Below are positions 1-10,427 of a stretch of 64,000 nt of DNA, one piece after another; within the stretch, counting starts at the first letter, position 1, and each line of letters opens with the position of its first letter. This stretch comes from Ceratorhiza oryzae-sativae (Eukaryota > Basidiomycota > Agaricomycetes > Cantharellales > Ceratobasidiaceae), in assembly GCA_030998015.1 (NCBI GenBank), contig JARWMV010000021.1:62001-126000 (forward strand), written 5' to 3'. A program made the position numbers and the translations under genes. The notes under the pieces were generated by a model. That model was not told where the DNA came from. It ran no database searches and saw only the letters and a program-made list of their open reading frames with translations.

Positions 1-16
1 CATTGATTTTAACTGT

Positions 17-600
17 GTGGTAATTATCAAAGTCCACCCCCAGAAAGTTGGATGTGCCCAACAAGCCTTTGTTACTGAGCCGGGTGCCCCTGAGTGCAAA
101 ATCTGCCATTGGGCAAATGGAGCCACCTTCCCAGCATGCTGCCCTTATTGTCCTAAGAAGGACAAATTTCTATACTATTACACTATCCCCCACAACCAGC
201 TATAAGCTGGAGAACCTTGGCCAACAACTTCTTTGTCACCTGTTAAACACCATTGAAAACTTCCAAGACAGGTATCATTATTACTGAAATAAGTACAAAG
301 AAACTTGTGAAAAACTTCATGAAGCTGAGGCCCACTGCATATACCTAACTGAGCAGTTGCGCAAACATCAGGAGGACTATCTATCCCTCCTCCAAGACCA
401 CCTCAGACTAGAAGCAATAGTCTGAGAAGCAACTGCACCCCACAAGTATGCCTTCCCTGTCTTCTCAACACTGTCAGACCTCCCTCATCCTACCTTTTTA
501 AGTGGCATGGGCTTGCCAATTCAGGAAGAAGCACCCCTTCCAGCAGCCCAAACCAATCTTCCCCAAGGAGGCACTCCTCCAGGATCAAACTAAACTGAAG
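17..600 (+). pseudogene. Decayed reading frame upstream of gag in the retrotransposon
   Basis: The frame opening at 17 encodes a cysteine pattern CKIC, then CCPYC about 12 residues on, which looks like a four-Cys zinc-binding site. After a frame change near 150-200 it continues into a helical, charged stretch (KYKETCEKLHEAEAH, then EQLRKHQEDYLSLL) typical of a coiled coil. In-frame stops at 285 (TGA), 423 (TGA) and 591 (TAA) break it, two of them explained by CGA to TGA. I do not recognise the family. It could be a leader ORF of the element, or host sequence captured between the LTR and gag. Where the protein ended is unclear. Confidence 0.4.
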
Positions 601-803
601 AGGGTGGAACCCCTGTATTGCTGCCAAGACACAAAAAGTTGGGATCTGGACAACATGTGGTTGAGATTTGGAGGGAGAAAGAACTTTGAAATTTATAGAC
701 TTGTGCAGGGGACAGAAATCCTCTATTACCAAAACAACTCCCAGTTCCCTGTACTTCCATACTGTCTTTGCCATTCTTAGAATCTACTTAAGTTCCCTCT
801 GAA

Positions 804-2200
804 ATGGCATCACCAACCCCTGCCCCTGCTTGGGCAAATATGTCTGATGGAGACAAGGTCATTTATATGCTTCAATCAATGGACAAACTATGAGAGCAAA
901 CCAACAATCTCCAAAATGATATCAGAGATGTCAAACACAATAATAAAACCTACATGGATTCACTCAAGGCAAAACTTACCACAAATCAGACAAAGATAGA
1001 CACTGATGTGGCCAGACTGGCCACCAATGTCAACAACCTGGTTGGGATGTTAGCAATTCTCCAAACCACTATCACATGCATTGAAGCATAAATCAACACC
1101 TCTGTGGGTGGCTCAGGTGCTGCTCAAGTACTAGCTCCCTCCAGTGCAACCCAACCACAACCAGCAGCATCCGCTCCCTCTAGTGGGTCAACTGCAAAAG
1201 TTAAGATGGCCACCCCTCCAAAATTTGATGGCACAAAACATGAAGATGCCATCTCATTCAGAATTGCATGTGCCTGATACATCAATACAAACATGAGTGG
1301 GCATTTGGCTGATCAAGTGGTCACCTTTATCACCTCTTATCTTGAAGGGTCTGTGGCTGAATGGGTCAACTCCTACAAAGAATTTGAAATCTTAAACCCT
1401 GGAACTGCAATCCCGTGGCTTCATGATGCCAACCTGTTTTGGCAGGAATTCACCACCCAATATGGGGACTTGAACCATACTGAAAATAACTGTGACAAAT
1501 GGCAGAAACTGAAACAATCCAAGATGGTCCAAGACTATCTCACTCTGTTCAACCTATACTCAACTGGGCTCAACTACAATGATGCAGCTATGTGTGACCA
1601 GTTCTATGATGGTTTGTTGTCTGATGTAACAGACAGCATGGTAGCCCAAAATTATGATCCCCACACAAAGACATTTGCCCAGCTCACACAGCAGGCCCTG
1701 GAAATTGACTGCCACCTCATTTCATTTGGTAGCAAGAGGACATCTCATGGGGGTAACAAGTCCAGTAGCAATAATGCCTCCTCCAGTAAACCAACAACTA
1801 CCCACCAAAGCAGTCCCCAAAAGGAAAAATTCAAGAATGGGGAACAGATTTACAAGATCAAGGATGGTAGGGCAGTTAAGGGTCAAATTGTGGCCATTGG
1901 GCCCAACGCCAAGGGGTTCACAGTTCCTACTGTTTGCTACAATGGTAGCAACACCAATGTACAAGAATCCTTCAAGGATATAAAGAAGGATAATCACCCC
2001 CAGCAGCCCCTAAGGCAAAGGACCCAGACGCAATGGATCTGGATAGTGCAGGAAAAGGGAAGGGGACAAACACCTGCTACAACTGTGGAGGGCAGGGTCA
2101 TATTGCCACCAAATGCCCCTCAGCCTCAGCCAAGATGTCAGGATACAAGGCAGTGGTTGAGGATGTAGAAACAACCAGTGATGAGTCGGTAAAAGAATGA
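804..2200 (+). pseudogene. Retrotransposon gag, inactivated
   Basis: The frame from ATG 804 holds an N-terminal helical region, then a retrotransposon gag-like core (about 1290-1700) and a serine/asparagine-rich linker. The nucleic-acid-binding knuckle CX2CX4HX4C is encoded at 2075-2116, but in a different frame from the core, so a frameshift lies near 1985-1995. Stops at 891 (TGA), 1089 (TAA) and 1275 (TGA) interrupt the N-terminal part; all three are one C-to-T change from CGA or CAA. The protein would package element RNA into particles. Its stop codon (2198-2200) overlaps the first ATG of the pol frame (2197-2199) as ATGA. Confidence 0.85.
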
Positions 2201-5200
2201 GCTCAAACCATGCCAGGGGGGCAGTCTTGGGTGCTATGTTACAAAATGCGCATAATGAAAATAAAAATATGGAAATGGAATGTATGTTGTTAGGAAACCA
2301 ATCACAACTGCAGTTTTTCTTTCATGCATTCCCTCTGTGCATAACCCCTGAACACAAGTCTGCATATAACATGAAAAAATTCAAAGGATGGGCCATGATT
2401 GACTCAGGGGCCATGTCAGTGTTTATACATGAAGATCTGGTTAAACAATACTGTATTCCTACTGTTGCCCTAAAAACACCAAAGAGACTACAAGTACTTG
2501 ATGGAAGGGAGATAGACTCTGGGTCTGTGACCCATTATTGCACCTTTGAGTTGTGCATTCAAGAGCACTGAGAGATCCTCAGTGCTTATGTTGTGAATGT
2601 TGGCAAAAATGATCTAGTCCTGGGCATGTCATGGCTCAAATTCCATAACCCAGACATTGATTGGGATGGAAAGGATATGAAGTTCAACTTGCCAATATGC
2701 TTGAAGCACTGCATTACAAAACCCCTACACATGCAAGCAAATGAACCCAAGGAGCTCCAGCTGGACTCTTTAGATTCACTCCCAGCAAAATATAGAGAGT
2801 TCAAGAAAATATTTGCTGAAGATGATGTCCAACCACTACCACCCCATAGGAAGTGGGACATGGAGATAGACCTAAAACTGGATGCTAAACCAAGGCATGG
2901 CCCCATATATAGCGTGGGTGTCAAAGAAGATGCAGAACTGTGCAAAACCCTAGACCGCCAATTGAAGGCAGGTCATATTAGACCCTCAAGGTCACCAATG
3001 GCTTCCCCAGTTATATTTGTTAAAAAGAAGAATGGGAAGCTGCACATGTGCATTGACTACTGGCAGCTAAATGAAATGACTGTCTCCAATGTGTATCCAC
3101 TCCCACGCATCAATGATATTGTGGAGACTTTGCATGGGGCAAAGATATTCACCAAGTTCAATCTAAAGTGGGGTTTCAACCTCATACAAATTCAGGAAGG
3201 AGATGAATGGAAGGCTGCTTTTAAGACCAAATATGGGTTGTACAAGCCCTTAGTCATGCAATTTGGCCAAAAAAAGACACCTGGAACCTTCATGGCCATG
3301 ATCCAGGAAGAGTTCCAGGACATTGAGGGCATTTATGTTGTAATCTACATGGACAACATATTAGTGTTCTCCAAAAACCAAGAAGAACATGATGAACACA
3401 TCAAAGAAGTCTTGCGTCGCCTCCAAAAAGCAGGCCTATACTGTGCCCTGGAGAAATGTGTTTTTGATGTCACTGAAGTAGACTACCTGGGAATAGTAGT
3501 GACTCCCCAGGGAATTAAAGTAGACCCATCCAAGGTTGAAAAGGCTGTTGAATGGCCAACCCCTACCAACCCAACTGAAGTCCTGGAAGGGCTGGGGTTT
3601 GCAAATTGGTTAAGGCACTTCATAAAGGACTTTTCAAAAATCACAAAATGCCTTTATGAACTTGTCAAAAAGGATGTAAAATGGGAATGGATGGAAGAAA
3701 GGGATCGGGCATGGAACTTGCTGAAGCAGAAATTAAAGGAAGCCCCCCTCCTAATTCAGCCAGAACCCAGCAAACCATTCATCCTGGAAACAGATGCCTT
3801 GGGCTATGCCACAGGTGCTGTACTATTGCAATATGGAGAAGATGGAATGTTACACCTAATCTCCTACTACTCTAAAGCTATGGTTCCGGCAGAAAGGAAT
3901 TATGATATCTACAACAAGGAAATGCTGGCAATTATAAAAGCCCTCAAACACTGGCATCACCTGCTAGAAGGGGCTGAACACCCAGTAAATATTGTTTGTG
4001 ATCACAAGAATCTGGAGTATTGGAAAACAAATCAGCCATTAAACAGCCAAGTCACACAATGGCACAAGCTCCTGTCCAGATTCAAATTCAAGATCCTATA
4101 TGTTGAAGGGGCTAAAAATGGCTGGGCAGACATACTCTCTAGGCTATCAAGGCACATCCCCAAAGAGGGGGGTGAGAGCCAAGCTCTGCTTGTGCAAAAC
4201 CAATTTTTGGAACTAAAATCATTGTGGCTACAAACAATCATGCCAGACCATGACCTGGAACAACTCATTAGGGATGCTATCCCAGGGGACAAGCACCTGT
4301 CAAAAGTGCTAAAAGCCCTAGACAACAATGAAAAGGTCAAAAATTGGGAATGGGACAAAGGACTTTTATGATACAAGGGCTGAATCTACATCCCAAATAA
4401 CAAAGAACTTTGCAAGCTGATCATTGAAAGCCATCATGACAACCCAGCTGCAGGACACCCAGGACAGTTCAGAACATATGAATTGTTAAACTGCAAATAT
4501 ACATGGTCATCAATGAAAAAATCAGTCAACAAATATGTCACACATTGCACATCCTGTATTAGGAACAAGCACAGCAACCAGGTTCCCCCAGGGCTCCTAA
4601 ACCCAATACCAGCACTGGAAAAACCTTGGGAGGAAATCACCTATGATCTGATCACTGGGCTACCCCTGTCAGAGGGGTTCAATGCTATATTTACAGTTGT
4701 TGACCACCTGACAAAAATGGTCCACTTTATTCCATGTCAGTCAGAGGCCAGTGCCATGGATTGCACAAACCTGTTCCTAACCTATGTATGGAAACTTCAC
4801 AGGTTACCATGAAAAACCATTTCAGACTGTGGCCCCAACTTTGCATCCAAATTCTTAAGGCACCTGTACAAACAGCTAGATATAAAACCATCCTACTCCA
4901 CAGCATATCACCCCCAAACAGATGGCCAGTCTGAAAGGGCTAACCAAGTAGTAGAAGGGTACCTGAGACACTACGTATCAGATCAGCAGGACAACTGGGT
5001 CTCACTCTTACCTTTGGCCAAACTTGCCTACAACAATGGTGTCAATGCCTCAACTGGCAAATCACTGTTCTTTGCAAACTACAGTTTCCATCCAAGGCTG
5101 GCAGTTGGGGACAAGGAGGAACAGGAATTTCCCTTATCAGACAATCATGCAGAATGGCTTCAAAAGGGCCATGACAAACTCAAGGCTGCTCTGGAATTAT

Positions 5201-5724
5201 CAAACCAGAGGACCAAAGAATACTATGATCAGAAGCATTGGACCCCAGAAGCCATCAAGGTGGGAGACAAAGTCTGGCTTGACACCAAGAACATATGCAC
5301 ACAACAGGCCTCCAGGAAATTGGCCCACAAGAGAGTTGGACCATTCAAGGTGGTAGCACAACATGGCACTCATGCCTTCAAACTGGACTTGCCAGTAACC
5401 ATGAAAATACACCCAGTATTCCATGTCTTGCTCCTGACCAAACATAAAGATGATCCCTATGGACGTCAGGCTCCCCCACCACCACCTGTGGTAACTCCAG
5501 AAGGAGAAGAAGAATTTGAAGTAGAACAGATCATAAAGTTGTGATACAACAAAAGGTCTAATGTCTTCGAATACTATGTCAAATGGCCTGGATATGACAA
5601 GCAACAGTGGCTAACTTATGATGACCTGGTAAACACACCAGAACTCATGGCCAACTATGTCAGGTCACACCCAAAGGCACCCCATGACCCCCATGCCTTG
5701 AAGGGGGGAAGTGTCACAAGCTGA
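2197..5724 (+). pseudogene. Retrotransposon pol: protease, RT, RNase H, integrase, chromodomain, inactivated
   Basis: One frame runs through the whole region. Protease: motif MIDSGA at about 2396-2413. Reverse transcriptase: 2860-3600, with the motif-A aspartate changed to Asn at 3160 and the catalytic box reading YMDN at 3346-3357. RNase H: about 3760-4130. Integrase: HHCC zinc region 4390-4560, then a DDE core with SDCGPNF near 4822 and SERAN near 4930. Chromodomain: EYYVKW near 5570, running to about 5650. In-frame TGA stops at 2569, 4369, 4381, 4810 and 5542 break it; all fit CGA to TGA. The frame ends at TGA 5722, 13 nt inside the LTR. Both active-site losses are G-to-A changes at former CpG, so the enzyme is dead. 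Confidence 0.93.
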
Positions 5725-6097
5725 CACACATATATCCACTCTATAATATTCTTGATTTATTACATTTTATGAGATCCTTTCAAAAACATACTTGCCTTTT
5801 TTGGTATATCTGTGTCATGTGATTCAGGGGACATTCCGGACTGATAACCAAGATGTATTTCAACTCTGATGTGAAATTCCACAGTTCCACAGTTGCTTCT
5901 ATTGCTTCTATCTCTTATTGGTTGTGACTCACTGTATGGACTTGTTTGTTATGATGTGGCTCATATCATGTATATAAACTGGGTCAAGTTTGCAGAGGAC
6001 TCCTCAAGAACTTGACCTCTCATCGTATACAAGTTCTTTTCTTTCCTACTATTTTCCTTGTTGCCTGACTTGTTGTTGTTGACAGTGATCCATAACA
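5712..6097 (+). repeat. 3' LTR of the Ty3/gypsy element
   Basis: It begins TGTCACAAG just after a purine tract and ends CATAACA, giving the usual TGT...ACA ends and a length near 386 bp. A TATA-like box (tatataaact) lies near 5970 and would drive transcription of the element. The right boundary is supported independently: the transposase frame of the interrupted DNA transposon starts immediately outside it. The matching 5' LTR is beyond the window, so identity of the two LTRs cannot be measured. Confidence 0.85.
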
Positions 6098-6241
6098 CAT
6101 TGATTGGGCAATTCTGGGGAAGCCCATAGCACAAACACAAATTACTACTTGCTGCTGAGTGAGTTTAGCTTTGTTTGTGTGATAATAGTTGATTATTTTG
6201 AGCTTATCAGAAAAAGAAAGATGGTTTTTAGTGGAATGCAA
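6098..6241 (-). pseudogene. Pogo-like transposase N-terminus, truncated
   Basis: From ATG 6241 the frame reads through SFSDKLKIINYYHTN, then a TQQQV helix and FPRIAQS. This is the pattern of the N-terminal HTH (CENP-B/Psq-like) domain in pogo-family transposases, where the helix ends in a phrase for DNA binding. The frame runs directly into the LTR at 6097, after about 48 codons. Only the DNA-binding start is present; the DDE catalytic domain is not in the window. The A+T richness and lack of CpG match the neighbouring retrotransposon. Confidence 0.6.
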
Positions 6242-6660
6242 ATGAGTGTGGTTTGGCTGGTAGATCTATGTGTCATGTATATCAGTACATACATATTTAT
6301 AGGTCTGCTACAGCTGACCTAAAATTTGGCACCATTAAAGAGAGTATGAGCAGCAGGCATTGTAGAAAATCACATGTAGGGAGTGGTAAGGTTGTAGCTC
6401 AACTCTACTATATTCTTGCTACTTAAATACATAAGAAAGAAAAGGGTAGGGCAATAAATTTGCTTAAGCATACACAAAGGTTTGCTACTGGTGAGCTGCA
6501 TACACTGCACATATACTGTGCATATGCTTGACTCAGCTGTGGTGGCTATGGAGATTTCAGAAGCCAGTAGGTGAATTTGCAATAAATTCAGGGACCAAGT
6601 AAGGTGGTGCTTCTGGGCTTTTAGCAGACCCAAGGGTATCAGACCTAGGAGAGTTGACTG
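6098..6660 (-). mobile_element. 5' part of a pogo-like DNA transposon, interrupted by the retrotransposon
   Basis: On the minus strand the sequence starts TA|CAGTCAACTCTC at 6662-6649, which fits the TA target and CAGTC terminus of pogo/Tc1-type elements. About 420 bp further in, a reading frame opens that resembles the N-terminal helix-turn-helix of pogo/Tigger transposases. The frame is cut at 6097 by the end of the LTR. The rest of the element should lie left of the window. The reading frame and terminus are seen; the family call is by resemblance. Confidence 0.65.
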
Positions 6661-6662
6661 TA

Positions 6663-7262
6663 TTTACAAGTTGGCTAGGCCAGTGCCAGGGTGCTGGCAC
6701 AAGGCTCTGGCTGTTTCACAAAAAGTTAAACTATAAGTACATTAATTAACTGTTTCAGCCCCACTTGCCATCCAAGCAACACTCAACAACACTTCAATTG
6801 CTCCAACTAACACCCACTAATACCATATTGTTTAAGCTTTTTAGCACCTACTAGATCCTGGCAGCAACGGTAGCCCCTAAAAAGCTTAGTTACACATGTG
6901 GAGCTACTTTGCACTAGCTGGACTTTCAACTTCTGGCTGAGTGCTAGAATCCTCCAACTGAGCTGAATAATCCTAACAGGCTTGAATACTACACTTATTG
7001 GGCCATTTGGTAGATCCTCATTTATGACTGCAATTCATGTGACAGTGCCATGAAACATGCACCTTTTAGATAAATTTTCAATATATTAGCTCAATTGAAT
7101 AGTGGACATTGCCCTTACATGGTGAAACGCATGAGTGGTTATCTGTGGGGTCAAGTACCACCAGTTCTCAGATGAAACATGAAACTTACGAACATCATGC
7201 ATTCCAAGCATTCGATCAACAGGTTTTCAGAAGTCACTATCAGACAAAACAGGATTGATTTC
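6663..7262. other. Intergenic, AT-rich, no gene seen
   Basis: I see no supported gene. Near 6683-6700 there is a small stem (gtgccag, loop ggtg, ctggcac). CpG is rare up to about 7100 and becomes common where the LysM gene begins, so the TE-associated decay seems to stop before that gene. Confidence 0.5.
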
Positions 7263-9856
7263 TTAAGCTGATACACAGTCTGGATAACGAGCATTAGCGA
7301 TGTGAATTGAAGTTTGGCTCAGAATACTCACACGCCACACCCAATTGCGCCACACAATCCGTCCCGAGCTAAATAGGATCGTATTCAATATCTCTCCAGG
7401 AGAACAACACGCGCCACTCACATCTGGATTCCACGATTGTAGGTTCGTCACTGTACATCCTTGATTCTGGCATATCAGGCTGTGCGGTAGACGCATAAGA
7501 TCAGAGTTGTAATCGGGAACGGGCGGAGATACACGTACTAGCAGTAATCGCCGCTCACAACCGTGTACCACTTCTTGCAGTTAGTGATCGAATGTGCCGC
7601 TGCGTTGCTCGGACGCGGTACACCAGTCGCAGTAGGTGTCGCGGAAGTGGGGGCAGTAGATCCGGAGCTTGTCTCAGCCGGCCACGTCCAATTTGGGTCA
7701 ACGGTCAGTGAACAAAAGGTAGCCGTGCACGGGTTGGTATCAGTCACGACTCTTGGAGGGATTGTAGCCGTGGGCGCCGGTGTCCCAGTTATAGCAGAAG
7801 TTGTGTTGGCGCCGAGAGCTGCATGTCAAAGATGAGCCAAGATTCGGAACAGAAAGCTTGACCAAACCCACCATCGCCCCAAACGCAGTACGCCGACCCG
7901 GCAGCAAGATTAGTGCATTGAGAGTTGAGACCCGTATTCCAGCGACTGCAAAAATAACAAGTTTCATATCATATCACAGCGCTAGGGTGCGAAAAACTCA
8001 CAGTAAATCGGTCATGGTGGTGACCTGAGAATAAGTAATGGCCGTGCAGGTGTCTCCAGATATAGCAGTATAATATTGGTAACAGTTCTTCGTTGTGCCG
8101 GTTGCAATGTTGGTAGGCACTGGAGCATAAGAGGTCGGCGTTGGCCCTCTGGTTACAAGATATACGCAATACGCCGTTGCCTGCGTTTCTGTCAGTAAAC
8201 CAAAGAAGATCGGGTCGTCATAGATGCTCACCGCCCAGAGGTTCGTGCAATCGCCATTGATTTGCGGATTCGCAGCTTTGAAGTCGGACATTGTGATGCC
8301 TTGGCTTAGGATGACCGTGTTGCATGTCTCTCCGGGCTGTATGACATACCACCGACCACAGTTGGTCGGCGCTCCAGGGGCAGTTCCCGTAGGAGCGGGA
8401 CTAGAGAAGATGATTTCAGGGTCTGCGGGAAATAGAGCATCAGCTACTCACGTGGCTGTAGTGATAAGCGTGCCGGTCGGAATGCCATTGGCAATTTGAG
8501 TCGGTACAAAGTATCCGCCTGGAGCACTTTATGAAACGAAAAGTTAGTGGCTTGAAACCATGCATATTGAATATATACCTGACGCATATGTTGTTTCCTG
8601 AAATCAAGTTCGAGCACCACGCGTCGATCGTTGGATTCCAATTCAATAGCTGGTGAAGATTCTATATCAGCAAGGTTCGTTAAATTTTAATATATCTTGC
8701 CTGTGCATAAGTCATATCAGCCGCCCTAGCATCGACAATGGAGCCACACGTATCACCCGACTAGCGTTGGGACCCCAGTTAGTGCCTAGACAAAAGTTTA
8801 ATGCTGGGCTGCGCTTACTTTGACAACATATGTCTGGCATGTTTGGGGAAGACACAGCACTTGCCCTACCCAGATATTCGTGCATCCTGGGAGAATACTA
8901 TTGACGGAAATGAGGTCATTGGTTCCTACGTTTTGCGCAGCAGCAATTGCTCGACATGTATCGCCAGACTTGACGGTGTAAGTCTTTCCAGAAAGGCAAG
9001 TGGTCGGCCCAGGGTCTGGTTCCGTACTAGGCGACGGTGTCAGTGTAATGCCAAAGAAAGCATGCAAAATACGTACATATTCACGTAGGCCTGCCCTGGA
9101 TCTGTGATGCTTGTCGTGATTTTGCATTTGGATTGGATAGTCGGCCACGCGTTGGACGCAAAAGTCGGGTCGTAGCCAAACACGGACTGCTGGGTGAGAA
9201 GAATGTTCTGGATATTGCAAGACGTGCAGAGGATTGAGGGGTCAAGTGACTCGACGGCAGTGTCTCCGGTCGTTCCCGGCCAGCTGCTGTTGAACAACGG
9301 AGAGCACCAAGCTCCAGTTTTTCTAAATGATGAGAAAATGTCAGCCAATAATGCCAAAAGCTTAAATAAGTTACGAACGCGTCCTTGGTACATGTCGTAT
9401 TATAGCCGTAAATGAGGTTGTCCGCCTCGTACGTGATCGGGAATGTAGCATCCCTCCCTTGAATGACCACCGATGTACCACAAGCGGAGGCAACCGAAGC
9501 TCGGTAAGATTTGAGCTTGCATGACAGAATGAGCTTCAAAACGCGAGGGTGTTGCGATTGGTGCTTACCGATGCCAGGCACGTAGAGACGCAGAGGGTGT
9601 TGAGGGTTGCGGCAGGGAGAGACTCGCCAGCTACCGCCTGTGCGAGGGAGACATCGCAAGCGATCTGGAAGTGGGTTTTGGTCACATGGTACGTACAAGA
9701 ATATGAGATAGAACTTACGGAAACGTTTAATGCCTTGCCACAGGTGCTAGCTGCAGTTACGCCGGCCGGGAGGTCAAACTCATCTTGATAAAGGTTCACC
9801 GCGTTGACAAACGCAAGCCAGCTCAAGCCAAGGGCGATCGTGAACAGAGGGCCCAT
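7263..9856 (-). CDS. Secreted multi-LysM protein (five LysM domains)
   Basis: ATG at 9856 opens a signal peptide (MGPLFTIALGLSWLAFVNA). A Cys-rich N-terminal region of about 200 residues follows, then five LysM units: YTVKSGDTC (about 8980), a unit ending near 8590 in CSNLISGN, WYVIQPGETC (about 8330), YYTAISGDTC (about 8080), and WYTVVSGDYC (about 7560). Thr/Pro/Ser-rich linkers separate them. Each unit ends in the Cys-Asn-Leu and YCV pattern of fungal LysM. The final exons can be joined with GT-AG introns of about 50 nt to end YCVSA at 7263. LysM domains bind chitin or related glucans; secreted fungal LysM proteins shield hyphae or block chitin perception. It lies divergent from a chitinase gene, a known pairing. 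Exact internal splice sites near 8650-8800 are less certain. Confidence 0.88.
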
Positions 9857-10427
9857 CTTCAGGAGAGTGATTCGAATAGCAAGGAAATTTTTGGTTCAAC
9901 TCGGCGTATAACAAGCTCCTCTGAGCTCAGAGGCCTGGGGGTTTCGACCGCGTAATGATCCGGGGTGGCCGGATGGCCATGAGCTCAGGCTGTTCTTGAG
10001 GTCGAGAAGAGCTCCAAGCGCATGAATCGATATGAAAATATCATGACTGCGCACCTTCTCTTCCGGGGCGAAATTGGGCAGACCAGGGCCAGATTCAGAT
10101 GTGGTGGTCGACCCGAGGCTCTCGGCTATTTCAAATTCAGAGACATCTCGGCCTTGGCGGAGACCTCTTGATCTCCATCGCGTGCTGTGCTCCCATAGGC
10201 CGAAGAATGGTTTACCCGTGGTTCCGGAGACTATGTATAGACTTTTAATCCGCGAAGAATTGGCACTACCGTGATGGAATATGTTAAGCGAGACCGATAT
10301 CCCCGCCGTCGCCGATCAGGCGCACGCTGAGCTCTTTCGGGGCGTGGAGCGAGATTATCCAATTTTGCTCATATACTCGATACCATGACTCCTTCCACTC
10401 ATACTTGCTCGACAAACTCTCTCAGCG
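9857..10427. promoter_or_regulatory. Divergent promoter region between LysM protein and chitinase
   Basis: These 571 bp separate the two start codons. No other reading frame is convincing here. Its short length and head-to-head layout suggest shared control of both genes, which is inference; no specific binding site is claimed. Confidence 0.5.

Larger units (their letters stand above)
1..6097 (+). mobile_element. Decayed Ty3/gypsy chromovirus retrotransposon, 5' end outside window
   Basis: The element carries, in order, an upstream reading frame, gag with a CCHC knuckle, aspartic protease, reverse transcriptase, RNase H, integrase and a C-terminal chromodomain, then a 3' LTR. This gene order (integrase after RNase H) and the chromodomain place it in the Ty3/gypsy chromovirus group. 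The 5' LTR is not in the window. A purine-rich tract (aaggggggaag) sits directly before the LTR at 5712 and fits a polypurine tract. All pol domains stay in one frame and are broken only by in-frame TGA codons; the gag has stops and one frameshift. CpG is visibly rare here compared with the rest of the window. The element cannot be autonomous. Calls are from motif recognition, without a database search. Confidence 0.95.
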
